A stretch of DNA of 64,000 bases from Diplolepis rosae (GCA_030998225.1 JAPYXD010000698.1:7295001-7359000); one strand, 5' to 3'; positions 33,657 through 46,744 are shown, counted from the first letter of the stretch. Notes: generated by a model not told the origin, from the letters alone. A program made the numbers and translations.

Positions 33657-36258
33657 ATTTTGAAATTTATTTTCTTTTAAAATTCCTTCAAAATTATGTT
33701 CTTATAAAATTGCATAACATTCAAATTTAAAAATTTTTTAAATTACTTATCATCACTAAGCATTTGTTAATTGCAGAATATTCATTGGAATGACATAATC
33801 ATTTGTAGAATTTAATATCTAAGTATATTATATGTGATTTCTTGAAAATCTAGTAAATTTCATTTTATAACAGAAGACCTACATAAAAATTGAGAATAGA
33901 TAACATTTTCTACATTACACTACATCTCTATACTCTATGTACTGACAGTTCTGAGTCTTCATTGAAAGATAAAAATTACTTTCTCCAAAACGAAATTATT
34001 GGTGTTTCCCCCCATTAAATAAAAAAGTAGCGCATATTTCGTGAAAAATTGTATATATATAGATATAAAGAAATTTCGTTTTTAAACTAAAATCTTTTTC
34101 ATCGCTCAATGAATATTCAACACTATAAGTACATACAATTCTACTGTACTACTATCTACTTTTACCCAAGGAAAACTGTATCATTGAAACTGGAATAGTA
34201 TATTTCGTATTAAGTGCGGAAAGACGTATTTTAATACAAGAGCGAGTCGCGACTCGCTCGCGCGGTCAAATATGTTCGGCACGTGGTACGAACGATATTT
34301 TTTGTTTGCTGTATACCGAAAGTTATCCGAGTTGGTGTCGTTTTTGCGTACGGAAAGTTGATTTTTCCGCTCACTTAAAATTTTCCCGCACTAGTGCGGG
34401 AAAATCGACTTTCCGCACGCAAAACGACACCGACAAGGATAACTTCCAGTCTACGGCGGACAAAAAAGCCTTTTTTTATCGCACAAAAATTTTACTTTTT
34501 AACAATAGTTTCAACAATATTGATCCTTGCATACACTACTGAAAAAAGTAGAATTACATATATAATTTTGAAATCATACCTTTTGGGTTCAATCTTTCTG
34601 GGTTAAACCATGCATCTGTAAACAACATAAGCAAATACTGAGTTATTACTGTACATTCCAACACCATAAGATAAAGATAAAGAAGAAAAAGATAAAAGGC
34701 AGAAAGTACGCAATTATTATTCGCAAATAGAGAAAAAAGAAAATAGAATAGTGGTTTATTAATTATTATTGCAATTAAGTATATTAATAAAGAGATTGCA
34801 GATTTGGTAAAGAGAGAAAAGGAAAATCAGTAAAAGTCATTGCTCCTTTATTTATTTGTTATCAACCTCTTAGTTTCAATCCATTCGAAAAATAATAGAT
34901 AAATTACAATTGTATATTCATAAATATACACTGAAAAAAATTATATTATTAAAGAAAATTCCATTCATTAGATTTTTGAAATTTGTTAATGAAATGTTTT
35001 TTGCATGAAAAAAAAAATATATATATGACTCTATAAAGGAGATGTGATTCTAAACTATTAAGAAACCAATTCCGTAAAACCTGTTTTGCTATACCAAATA
35101 TTTCTACTAAATGAGAAAATGTAAATTAAATGGAGCTAAAGTCACAGGGATTTATTTTCTTCTATCAAAGGAACTCCATTAAGAAAACAGTTCTTTAGAT
35201 ATTTTTAGTTCTCAAATTTTATATTCAATCAACTGTAATAAAATCTCTTACTCCAAAAAACTGAAATCAGAGAAATAAATTTCCTTAAATTGTAATTTAC
35301 TTCAAGTTATATACGTTTCTAAACATAATTGATAGAATCCAATTGAGATTAATTGATCTTATTAAGAAACACTATTGAAACCGATTAATTTAATCGGATT
35401 AAATCGATCAAACAAAACACTTTTCTCAGTGCATATGTTTTTTAAATAAAATTACAGAATATATTTGCGCGCATGCTATTAATTTATAATTATTGAAATT
35501 ATTCAAGTCTGTTAATGGTCATTTTTAATTAGTAAAGTTAATAATTAATGTTTACATTAAGAATTGATGTTAAGATACTTACGCTGTTTACAAGACTTTA
35601 AACCCAAACTAAAGTAAAGCAATTCCATATTTTCGATATTACATTAATGTTATCTTCCCCTAACGATAAAGCAATAAAAATAAGTAATGCTTCTATTAAA
35701 TCAAATCTTATTTGATACAATATAGTAATTTCTCTGAAAGAAATTAATGTTCATGATGCAATCCAGTTTTCTCCCCACAAACAAAACTTTTGTTACGGGT
35801 AATTCTGGTGTATATTTGAGCAATTTTTAATAAAAATAAAATTTTGCATATTTTTGAGCAATGACATTTAGATGAAGAGATTTACGTGAGCGCATATGTA
35901 ACACGAGCACTTGACACACAAAGAGCAACACAAAAGTCCCTGAATCATATGAGGATCATCGAATCTCTCACTTCGGTATCTGGCTTTTCTCGTATTTCTA
36001 TCTTCTTTTTATTTCAACTCTCTCCACTTTTAATTAAAAGCATTAGAGCTCTATCATTCAGACCACTTGCATCAATACTGCACGCTCTTACAATTACTTT
36101 TAAAAATACATCCAACAATAAAACACTTGTAGTCTTAGAAAATGAATTTTTTAATTTGTTTTAACTAAGCAACAATTAAAATTGTGATACTGACTTCTTC
36201 ATAATTTCGATGTAAAGTAAAACAAACTGTATACGCGAAATTTAGACATTTTAGTAAT
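33657..36258. other. Reticulon first-exon region, 33.7-36.3 kb
   Basis: Holds the compound palindrome at 34.2-34.45 kb and a probable MITE with CACTGAAAAAA and TTTTCTCAGTG ends at about 34930-35425. A less AT-rich patch at 35880-36120 has a possible tiny minus-strand exon at 35886-35895 (see findings). Confidence 0.45.
34241..34450. repeat. GC-rich compound palindrome
   Basis: A perfect 18-bp palindrome (AGCGAGTCG and complement, 34241-34258) is followed by a perfect 24-bp one (half site TTTTCCCGCACT, 34381-34404). The latter is the tip of a larger hairpin, with arms AAGTTATCCGAGTTGGTGTC (about 34320) and GACACCGACAAGGATAACTT (about 34426) and CGGAAAGT in each arm. Confidence 0.75.
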
Positions 36259-36262
36259 TTAA

Positions 36263-37140
36263 GGCCATGGATCAACAAGACCACACGACCAAGTTACTGT
36301 AAAAGTTCATGAAAGATAACTTTTAAATTTTACAAAATACTTATCTGAAAATTTATAAAATATAAAAAAAGAAGATGCTCTCTAAATCTGAATCAGTCAA
36401 ATTTTTACTGATTAAATCAGTGATTTGCCTTTTTTCACTGAAGTAATCAGTGAAATTTGACTGATTCAGATTTAGTGAGTGAGTTGCTTTCATTTAAACA
36501 CAAAATTTTTCTACAGAAAGTGTTTTTTACATGTTTTTTAATTATAAACAAAAATCGGAAAATATCTTCCGAATTTTGGTTCCCGATTAAACTAAATCTT
36601 TGTATTTTCTGTAAAAAAAATTTGTTTAGAAATGACCCACTCAAGAAGGTAAAGAACCTGTGTCAATTTTGTTCGAGTGAAAATTTTGTAAAATTTTTTA
36701 CAGTTAAGTGTAATTTTCGTTAGTTTTTCAATTTTTTCAAATATTCTTACTAAAAAGAAGTTAACAGACGTGCTTTATTATATTCTCTTATGTTTCCTAA
36801 ATTTTCAGCAAAATATTTAGCATACCGCGTGACTAAATTATGCATCAATAATTTCATCTAAGATAACTTTTTTAATTTAAAAAATATTTTCCTGAAGATT
36901 TGGGAAACATAACAGAAGTCGATAAAGTAGGTCCGTTTACTTTCTTTTAGTAAGAATTTTTTAAAAAATTGGAAAAATAACGATAATTACAGTTAATTGT
37001 AAACATTTTTATATCATTTTTACTCGAACAAAATTGACAGACGTTCTTTATCTTTTGTTGTATTTTATAAATTTTCAGATGAATATTTTGTAAAATGCAA
37101 AATTTATCTTACATGAACTTTTACAGTAATTTGGTTTTAC
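36263..37140. mobile_element. TTAAGGCC-family copy with nested insertions
   Basis: The left end TTAAGGCCATGGATCAACAA is at 36259. A 102-bp TCAGTG element (36378-36479, ends CTCTCTAAATCTGAATCAGT) lies inside. Further partial copies of the same family follow (CGTGACTAAATTATGCATC near 36830; right-end-like ATGAACTTTTACAGTAATTT near 37115). Confidence 0.6.
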
Positions 37141-37403
37141 AGTAATCAAATAAAGAATTTTAAATTACCCCAAAATTTGTCCACATATTAACGAAGACTT
37201 ATAGACTTCAATTAATTTTGAACAATTAAAAAAATTCTAACATCGGTGAAACAGGAATTCTTTATTTTAATTGCTCAAAACCAATTAAAGTCTAAAACCC
37301 TCGGTGTTAATATGTCCTTTATCAAAATCCAAAGTTTCAGCCGAAAAATTCGTTATTATAGAAAAATTGTGGGGAACATTCAAATACAACTTAGACAATG
37401 TCC

Positions 37404-37918
37404 TTAAGGGCATGTGATATTACGGTAATTAGAAAATTTTATTGATTCCAGGTTTCAACATGTTTGTGCCCAAAATATATAAAATTTCATTTTCAAAATT
37501 TGGGAAATGGTAGAGAAGATGAAAACAGACGCAGATAAACTACTTTTGGTTTTGAAAATGGAAAAATTTTTTAAAAAATATTTTGTGAAATTAAACTGTT
37601 TTTCATTTTCGAAACCAAATGTAGTCTATCTACGTCTGTTTTCATCTTCTCTACCATTTCTCAAAGTTTTAAAACAAAATTTTACGTATTTTGTACACAA
37701 ACATGTAGAAATGAATAATAATGTAAAAAAAATTTCCAAAATATTTTGTAAAATTAAAATTTTGTTCATGTTTGAAACCAGATGTAGTCTATCTATGTCC
37801 GTTTCTAACTTCTCTACAATTTCCCAAAATTTTGTATTTTGGACACAAACATGTAGAAACCTAAAATCAATAAAATTTGCTTATTTTGGAAAAATTACAT
37901 GCCCTTTAAAATATGTTT
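37404..37918. mobile_element. Foldback element, TTAAGGGCATGTGATA family
   Basis: The left end TTAAGGGCATGTGATATTAC is mirrored by ACATGCCCTTTAAA near 37910. Interior hairpin arms include GGTAGAGAAGATGAAAACAG and CTGTTTTCATCTTCTCTACC (37510, 37637), with a second diverged copy of that arm at 37800. The long open frame at 37507-37920 is arm sequence. A relative spans about 41730-42632. Confidence 0.7.
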
Positions 37919-38169
37919 AAAACTCGGAAGAATAAATGCAAAACTCAATTCCTAAATGTACAAAAGTTCATCTAGAGAAATTCATAAACTTTTAAATGAA
38001 TGACTTTTGTACATGAAGCTCGTGAACTTTGTAAATTTGTATAAAGACACATATCGATTTTATCAAAGTAACGAGTGCACTGACCTCGACATCATTACAA
38101 ATACTGCCTACTATTCTGATAATAACGAAGTATGTTTTTCAAAACTTAAAAATAAATTCAATATTTTAT

Positions 38170-38526
38170 TATTACACGGAAAAAAATATTTCGAGAAACT
38201 TTACTCAACTTTTGAGCAAATTTGGGACATATGGACAAGTTGAAAATTATTCAATATTATTGTAATAATTTGTGACTTACATTTTGAAACTTTACTCTAA
38301 AGTTTCAATTATATCGAACTGTGATCTTTAATATTTGGTATGTCACAAATTACTACAATAATATTAAATAATTCAAATTTAAAGAATTTGAAATCTTTCT
38401 GTGGAAAAAAGAGAAAAATTTCGAACTCAACTAACTAATTTGAAATATTAAATAATCTTCAACTTGTCGGCATGTCCCAACTTTGCTAAAATTTGAGTAA
38501 AGTTTCTCAAACTATTTTTTCGTCTA
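38170..38526. mobile_element. Palindromic TA-type element with a nested dispersed repeat
   Basis: The left arm AACTTTACTCAACTTTTGAG and GACAAGTTGAAAATTATTCA faces AATCTTCAACTTGTC and TGAGTAAAGTTTCTCAAAC at the right. A minus-strand copy of the dispersed repeat (about 38380-38455: GAATTTGAAATCTTTCTGTG, AACTAACTAATTTG) lies in the right arm. Confidence 0.6.
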
Positions 38527-39871
38527 TATATTAAATATATTCTGCTAAAATAAAATAATAAATCTTTCAAATGCAATTATTTATAACGAAAAAATAAGTT
38601 AAACTTATTTATATTCTTTATGTGTTGGTAAAAGTCTATTTTAGTTCAGACGTCAGATGAATAAAAGTTATTGTCAGTGCAGAATTTGAAAAAAAATGAA
38701 AAGTACACATAAAATTAAACTTTCCAAACTGGTTTAACAATCGCACAAAATGACTAATTTGAGCAATCCATTTTTACAGAAAAGATTGTCATGTCAAAGT
38801 TTACCAATTAAAATAAATATCTTAGAAATTCTTTTGTTTTTCCACAAGATTTTTCAGTTTGTAAAATAATATTCAGCAAAACTTGACTCGCTAAAGGCAA
38901 TTCACATTGATACGTTCTTTTAGAATCTGTTTCAAGAGTATTTTGTAAATTTCATCCACTCTCCCTGAGACAGATATAACGTAGACTATTTAAAAAAATT
39001 TCATGATATAAAAATTATAATTATGTAGTCAATAACATTTGAAAAATTACCAACTCTAATTAATTAGCTTCAATGAACAGAAAATTCAATGAAAGTAAAT
39101 GTTTAATGAATAGTATTTAAAAGACATAACAATACTCTTTAAGTCCGAATCAGTAAAATTTCACTGATTTTACATTTTATAAAGTGTCTTCACAAAAGAT
39201 TACTTATTTTTCTTGATTGTTTTTAAGTTTTAATCATATGCAAATGCAGGTTTTATTTTTGCTCTAAGTATCTCATTAGAAAATAATTTCTTATCTCGCT
39301 AAGTATTTCAAAGGCCGAGTAATTCCTTTCTTATATATCTAAAGTATAGAACAGATTCGACCTCTGAAGTTTTGAGAAACAAGAAACGATGATATTCATA
39401 GAGTAAGCGAACGTATCATTTCTGATTAAATTTGCAGTCTTAGATAATATTTCAAAAATTCCTGTTCATAGGTCATTAAATCTAGAATCAGGTAATCACC
39501 ATTGTACTTTGTCATGAAATCACTTTTTCCACAGATAACATTTTTTCCTTATCTTCAATATTATGCTGAATATATTTCCTAAGTTGGAAATTTCGATTTA
39601 AAAAAAGAACATAATTTCCATTGTAAGTAAATGAATAATAAAAGTCAACGATCTTTAAATTTAGAATACTAGAGTATCTTCTCCTTTTCTGTGATAAAGT
39701 TCAGATTCCACAAGGCATTCAACTTCTTGGAATAAACGAAGAAGTTGATTTTACTTGTAAAAACTTCGAGTGGAAAGATATACAAAGAAAATCCTCGGAA
39801 GGTATTAGCAGAAGTAAATTAACAAAATGAAATTCTTTAAGTTTTTTAAAGGTGAATTTTTTTTAAATTAA

Positions 39872-40987
39872 GGCCATGGATTAATCGAACCACGTGACTA
39901 AATTATACATTTATTTGTTTATGTAAGATAACTTTTTTAATTTAAAAAGTACACTACCGGTCAGAATTGTGGGACCACCTGTTTTTCGATAATTGTTTAA
40001 ATTATCATAATTTTAATTCTGTGAGTTATGAAATTTGCACTCTTAATAAATTGAAAACCATCAAAATTATCTTTAAAATGAGTCGAAAATGAAGTCGTTT
40101 TGTTAAATTTTGAAGAAGTTATTGCAAAAAAGTCAAAATTTCAATGTTTTCTTAAATTTTAAATAACTTTCGAATGTACTTACAGTTTTGAACGTTCATT
40201 GAACGATGACAAAATTTTTTTTCCATAAAAAAATTAATTATTATATTTATATTTAGGGCCCTCCAAATATACAATCGTTCATGAAAAATACACTATTTTT
40301 TAATTTTCTGGACAAAAAACTAATCATTTAGTTTAACAAACAAATTTTTTCCATCATTTAATGAACGTTCAAAACTGTAAGTACATTCGAAATAATTAAC
40401 ATTTTTTTATATTCTTGGGCTCATTTTAAAGTTAAGATTTGACAGAATCGCAGTAAACTGTCATTATATATTTATAATTTTTTTCTTGCATAATACAAAG
40501 AATTAAAATTGTAACAAAAAAGTAGGGAAATTTTGACTATTTCTGCAATAACTTCTTAAAAATTGAACAAAACGAATTCATGCTGGGCTCATTTTATAAA
40601 GAATCTTGATAGCTTTAAATTTAATTAAGAGGAAAAATTTTTTCACTCGCATAATTCAAATTAGGATAATTTAAACATTTATCAGAAAACAGGTGGTCCC
40701 ACAATTCTGACCGGTAGTGTATTTTAGGAAACATACCAAAAGACAATAAAGTACGCCTGTTAACTTCCTTTTAGTAAAAATTTAGAAAAAAATTCGAAAA
40801 CTTATCAGCAATTACAGTTAACTGTAATTTTTTTTCAAAATTTTCACTCAAACGAAATTGATAGACGTTATCTATTGTCTTCTGTAGTATTTTCCAAATT
40901 TTCAAGAAGATATTTTGTAAAATAAAAAAGTTATCTTACACGAACTTTTACCGAAATTTGGTCACGTGATCTGGTTGATCCATGGCC
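39872..40987. mobile_element. TTAAGGCC-family MITE, interrupted by a Tc1-like element
   Basis: TTAA at 39868-39871 and 40988-40991. The left GGCCATGGATTAATCGAACC and right (inward) GGCCATGGATCAACCAGATC ends continue into CACGTGA. The Tc1-like element at 39952-40719 interrupts it. Confidence 0.8.
39952..40719. mobile_element. Tc1/mariner-like non-autonomous element with TA duplication
   Basis: The ends CACTACCGGTCAGAATTGTG (left) and its exact complement (right) continue into GGACCACCTGTTTT. TA at 39950-39951 and 40720-40721 is the target duplication; removing the element restores the TTAAGGCC-family sequence (TTTAAAAAGTATTTTAGG). The interior is also palindromic (TGAACGTTCAAAACTGTAAG near 40363 against its complement near 40185). 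No transposase. Confidence 0.85.
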
Positions 40988-41729
40988 TTAAATCTATTTT
41001 ACAAATAGAAAATGTATTTATGTTAATTCTAGACTCAGTGACTTGCATCATGAAGATAAAATAGAAAAAGTAAAAAACCGTTAGAAAATTTAGTAAAACT
41101 TCCTTAGGAATAACAATAAAATTCTAGCGCATGATTTTGAGATACCTAAACTAAAAAACCAGTATATATTTGTCTAAATAATAACTCTTAATGATAATAT
41201 AATAACTAAGAATTGCTAATTCGAATTCTAGTGTTCAAATATTTTTTAAGGCCACGGATCAATCAGTACAACTGACTATTTTATGATTTTTGAAAAATTA
41301 TACTCAAAAATAATGATTTGGTTCTTTGCAAGAAGGATAGTGCAATTTAATTTTCAAGAACATCAAATAAACTTTGAATTTTTTAGCACAAATTAAGAAA
41401 TTTTAAACTTTAAATGACACAAATTGTAGAATAACTTTTATCTGACAAATGCTCTATTTCAATGTACACTGTGAAATTTGATGTGAAATTTCAATTTGAA
41501 AAATAGCGGAGAACTCTAAAATGGGGTAGATAGTCTATTTTTAGTTTGAAATATTAAAAAAGTTTAACTTTAGCAAGTTATCGACTTTGCGATAAATAAA
41601 CTTTTTCCGTCATAAGAACTAAAAATATTTTGTCTACGTCATTTTGCATGTGGCTCAGCTTGTTTCATGATTGTATTTTCTAATTTTGATTAATTTGGGG
41701 ATAAACACATCAAAACATGAGTAGCTCTT

Positions 41730-42632
41730 CAGAACATGTGATATTTACTGAAGGAATTAGCTAATTCTAATGATTTTACGTTTCAACATCTTAATGCCCA
41801 AAAAATACATTCAATTTTTTTGTCAAAAGTTGGGAAATGTTAAAGAAGACAAAAATGGAAGTAGCGCCCAAAAAATAAAATAGTGAAAAGTGTCATTTTG
41901 AATATCCAATTTGCGCTCTAAAAGTCAAAATAGTAAGTAATACATTTTATTTTGTCAAGTGTTAACGCATCAATTTCACTATTTACCATTCTGTTCTATT
42001 TTTTCCTAGTAGAATATTAAAGAATGGAATTCGTGTCAACACTTGCAAAAATAAAATGTATTATTTTTTATTTTGCCTTTTAGAGCGTAAATTGACCATT
42101 TTAAATGGCACTTCAAACTATTTTCCTCTCTGCCATTTCCCACATTTAGAAATCAAAATTTTATTTTCTTGAAATAGAATTTTTCTTTACTATCGCTTCT
42201 TACCAATTTTTCAACGAAATATTGAACTTTCATTAATTATGGTTTATTATTCCGGGGAAAATATTTTCTACAATTCTACTATTTCCAATTTTGAAAAAAA
42301 AGTAAAAAATCATCAAATTAAGTTATTTAAAAAAAATACTTCTTTTCAAAATTAGAAATATATATAGAATATATAATATGTCATGATTTTTGAAAATCCA
42401 ATAATTTTTTAAAAATTGGCAAGTAGCGATAGTAAGAAAAAATGTTATTCCAAAAAAATTATTAAACGTATTAGATTTTGTAAGTTAAAAATTTTTTTTA
42501 TATAAACAAATATTTTTCTTTCTAATACACGATTGATGATATAATTCCAAGTCTTAAAATCATAGAAAATGTTTTTTTTTTCAGAGACCTGATTTTTGGC
42601 ACAACTACCTCAAGTATCACATGCCCTTAAGG
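41730..42632. mobile_element. TTAAGGGCATGTGATA-family element with nested elements
   Basis: The right end TATCACATGCCCTTAAGG is at 42614-42631; a degenerate left end (GAACATGTGATATTTACTGA) is near 41737. Inside are the second AAAAGTGCCATTTT MITE (41870-42120) and the right part of a TTAAGGTAG foldback (42150-42612, ending TTTTTGGCACAACTACCTCA). Confidence 0.6.
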
Positions 42633-42898
42633 TTTACTCAGCATTTCCCAAAATTCCCGTCACCTTCCAAAAATAATTCCATTTTCAAAAACGCAACATG
42701 ATTCTTTTCCAAAACAATTAAATTAAAAACAACTTCTAGAATCTAGTCTGATCTCACGCCCCTCGTGATGAAGATCACAAGAGAGGAAAGAGCGGAAGTT
42801 TTGATTCTGACATCTAGATAGTTACCTAACCTCAGCCAATAAAAGCCACTTTAACCCTATTAACCCCTAAATAGCAATAAAACAAAACAAATTCTTAC

Positions 42899-42998
42899 AA
42901 GGATCAAGGATATTCCAAAAGCACGGGCTGCCGTTTGCAAGTGAATTAGACTTGCACACCTCATCATTTTGTTGTATCGGTGCAGCTTCCGAACCCAT
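42899..42998 (-). CDS. Rtnl1: Alternative first coding exon of reticulon, isoform C
   Basis: ATG at 42998 opens 33 codons plus one base before a donor (CCTT|GTAAGAAT), phase 1, so it joins the shared acceptor at 16617 to read [17 protein letters not shown]. The peptide (MGSEAAPIQQNDEV and onward, ending CFWNILDP) is polar then turns hydrophobic toward the junction, resembling short reticulon N-termini. Predicted isoform 225 aa, close to the usual size of insect short reticulons. The exon lies at the 3' edge of a GC- and CpG-richer region (42750-43650), consistent with its own promoter. The overlapping plus-strand open frame (42969-43241) has no supporting features. Confidence 0.8.
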
Positions 42999-43680
42999 GT
43001 TTTACTCCAAAGTGTTGAAAATTCAACTAAAAACCAAAATCAATCTCACTTTCCACAAAACCCCAACCTCTCACTGTATCAACTCCCAGGAAAGATCCAG
43101 CTCAGAGTCTATCACGCAATAATTTTTAAAAATCGTATGCGCGAGATTATTGACTACCGATCCGTCACGACGTCACTCCTGACAAGTACGACTTCGTCAC
43201 TCTCGTCACAGCTCACCCTCAGATTCTTGGATAAAAAATAATTCTGCTTTTGGGATTACGTACTAATACGTACAACAGGCAAATCTTGTCTTCCTATTCA
43301 GAATGCCGATCGGAGTAGAGGATAAATGACAACGTGACGAGTTCACGTCAAAGAGAGAACTGAGGCTGTATCGACCCAAGAGAAGACTCCCCACCAGGAA
43401 AAACTACGCACGAGCAGTCGAGCACGCGCGAGAAACGGAGGAACTATGAGCCAGCCATGTTGCCTTGATTCGACCAGCTTTGGAGTTTAGGATGCGATAG
43501 GATGTTATCCTGATGACGTGTACATCAACTGGTGAAGACCAGATTACTGATTATCAGCTTCTTTTGTTAGCCTAGACAAAGTCACTTGAATGAAAGTGAT
43601 GCGTCATCAGTGAGAGAAAAAGAGAGGGATGGGGGGGGGGGAGAGGATTCAAAAATATTCCTGTCATCTGTTCAGGATGA
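42999..43680 (-). promoter_or_regulatory. Probable promoter and 5' UTR of reticulon isoform C
   Basis: A GC- and CpG-rich island (for example GTCGAGCACGCGCGAG near 43420) directly upstream of exon C on the minus strand, ending in a purine-rich stretch with an 11-base G run at 43631-43641. No TATA box was recognised. Confidence 0.5.
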
Positions 43681-44449
43681 AAAGCACGATTTGCTATTTG
43701 GTTTAGAGAGACTGATTTTCCCGGAGATTGGAATTCTGAGTCATGAAGTCCAAAGAAGATAAAGATCCATAGAAAAAATGAAGAGTCGAAGATGAGTTTT
43801 GAAAATGCAAAGATGGAATTTTATTTTAAAGTGTTCTTTAATGCTCGAGAGTTTAACTGGATAGATCCTTATTAAAATCGCATCTATTAATCGCTCTTGA
43901 GAATATCTTTAGTATTTAAGAATTTATAGAGAATTTAAGGCACTTATTATTCAAACAAATATATTAATAATTAATACATGTTTGCTTCTAGAAACACACT
44001 AGAGAGTGAAAATAATATAGTTCTGTATTTTTCACTATTTTATGAGAGCAATTCATTTTTTTCTTAGTTCTAGATCCTTTATAATTTGAATTTGGCGCTT
44101 CTTTTAATTTCAGTCGGGCCATTGACGCGCGAAATTCAAATAATGTTGTTACACTCTAAAATAAGAATTCTGCACATTTATCTTTTCTTTCAGTAATTTT
44201 ACATAATCTTCTAAATTTCCCAGGATTACTTCAGTACATTTTTCAAAATACGAATAAGTTATCACGATAAACATAATAATTTTAGAAAATTATTATGCTT
44301 ATCGCAGTAAATGTTCCTTTTTTGGTAAATGTAGGAAAGTAATCATGGGGAATCCTGGAGTTTTTTCTGAGGTATTTCTTAGGAATTAAAAGCAATACCA
44401 AGTTAAAATTATTTTTAAATTTTTTTAGGCTTAATTTCTCTCACTCCCT

Positions 44450-45258
44450 AAATCGAAAACAGTAAAAACTCACTGATTCACAGTAAAGAACCACTGTTAC
44501 GAATGGTACAACAAGTCTTCCACATAGAAATCAGTGGAATTTGTCTGATTCCACCAGGGAAACTCACTGTTTAATCAGGGAAATTCGCTGGTCAATCAGT
44601 GAGTTTCGCTAGTGATATCAGTTAAATTTCACTGATTCTACGCGGAAGACTTATTTTGATTATATTTTAATAAAAGTTACCTCTTCTATTACTGCTGCAG
44701 AAATCAGTAAATTCACATCAGAAACTTACCTGAAACAAAAAAAATCAACAGTTCATAAAATATCTAATAAATTTTATCAAGTATACATAAATAAGCAGAA
44801 AATGGCAGAAAGAATACTCTTCAAATTTAAATCAGTGAGATTTCATTGATAAAATAGCTAGAAATGTATTGCGTTTTCATTTTAGTTAACATTTCACAGT
44901 TGATCAGTAGTATTCAACTGAAAAACAGTAAAATTATCACCGAACTTAATTAGTAAAATCTGTTTTACCGATTGAGTCTTACAGATCCATCTCAGTGACA
45001 ATTACCAGAAGTTTTGAAAATTACTGGAAATGGGTTACTCTTTCACTTTAGTAACGTTTTCACTGATGCTAATCACTGAAATCATCACCAAAGTTGATCG
45101 GTAAAATCTTTTTACCGATTGAGTTACACTGATCAACTTAAGGGCCAATTTCACTGCTATTCAGTGGAAAACACCAATTATCAGTGAAATGTGAATGAGT
45201 AACGCATTTCTAGCCATTTCATCAGTTAAATTTCACTGATTCAAATTTAGAGAGTATA
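44450..45258. mobile_element. TCAGTG-rich elements, two adjacent copies
   Basis: The first copy spans about 44450-44645. The second spans about 44815-45258 and ends ACTGATTCAAATTTAGAGAG; it also carries the internal pair GTAAAATCTGTTTTACCGAT seen in the 19.2-kb copy. Confidence 0.65.
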
Positions 45259-46744
45259 TGTTAAAAAAAAATAGAAAATACCATACTCCAGAGCATCATT
45301 TCATTAAAGAACTATTTAGGTCTAATTTAGTCAATATTAACTAATTCAGAGTGAAATTTAAAGAGAAGTAAAAAGATTATATTGCTGGCATAAACTGACG
45401 ACAAATGGTAAAGAACTATAGATATACATATGAAACTACAAGATCGATGTCCCTCAGTCCAGCAGATATAGTAGCAATAACCTCGACTGCATATTGTAGA
45501 TATATGCAGAAAAATGCATTTGATATACTTCTGACTTATGAGTTCAAAGAACGATATTTAGGTATTGCAAATAAATTTAAATAATCCTGAAAATATAAAC
45601 CTCATATTTTCTACTTATTGCTCCTTTTGGAAATTTTATTTGTCAAAGATAAATTTATTAATTTTTTAATTCAACTTTTGTCCTAATTTTAATTAGTAGT
45701 TTTTTCATTGATTCCATCCAGTGACTCATTTTTGCCAATTCAATCAGTCGACTTTCTGTTCCAAAGATAAAGATTGATAGATGATTCAATTTTAGAAGAC
45801 TTTCTCAAATGAGTCAGATTTTTATTTTCTTATTACCTTATCAGATATTGGTATTGTGCATTTTGAGTTTTAAGTTATCGAAAACAACTATCTTCTCCAA
45901 AGTCTTGAAATACAGATTAAAATATGATTTACACCTTCAAGAAACAAAGAAAATGAAACATTTCTCCAATAACATTTCAATTCAAATCCAAAAATATCAA
46001 AGTTCAGACAAACATTGTGATTAATTGCAACTGATTAACCACGAATGTATATTTATTCGAATAATTAAATGTCGACTTCAGCTTTTTTTATTCGTCACTC
46101 ATATTTTTTGTTGTATTACAGAGTTTTTTAAAAAATTTGTTATTTAATTCCATCAAAATGAATCGAAAAAACTGTGCAAAAATAAATTATGACTTCCCAC
46201 ACTGAAGTAAAATCTTGATTTAAAAAAAAAAGTATAATTCCTCAGGGTAAGAGTCGGAATGACAAGCATTTCTAAATGTGAAACACGCATTTTACATAAC
46301 AACTTCATAATTATAATGCAGAAAAACATCTCTTCAGGTAAAATAAAATTGATAAATTCAAATCTAAAGATTCTTAGTTACAGGTAAAAGTTTTATTAGA
46401 CATTTTTTCGACAAACAAAAAAAAGTGTCTTAAATTCTAATAACATAAAAATGAATTACTTTAAAGATAATTACAGCATTAAGTTGTAAAAATGAAAACA
46501 TGATTTAACATTGATCATAATTAAAAATGAAAAATAACAAAAAATAAAAATTAGTTTTAAAGCTGAAATAATGAAAAAACTTTTTTTGTTTTATGTGCTC
46601 CAAAAGTGAATCAATGGAGAAATGACATAATTGCAGAGATTCACGATGTTGTCAAGATTGCAAAGTCTGTTATCTCTTTATTCATTGATTGAACAGAGTT
46701 TCATTACGGATCAATGAATTCACCTTTATTGATTGTGTCTCTTA

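Noticed and set aside
35886..36164. 92-codon plus-strand frame starting MSAYVTRALD
   Set aside because: No motif or splice support; it overlaps the patch considered for a minus-strand reticulon micro-exon.
37507..37920. 137-codon plus-strand frame
   Set aside because: Entirely within hairpin arms of a foldback element; Phe/Lys-rich low-complexity translation.
42969..43241. 90-codon plus-strand frame
   Set aside because: Overlaps reticulon exon C and its 5' UTR on the opposite strand; no recognisable content.
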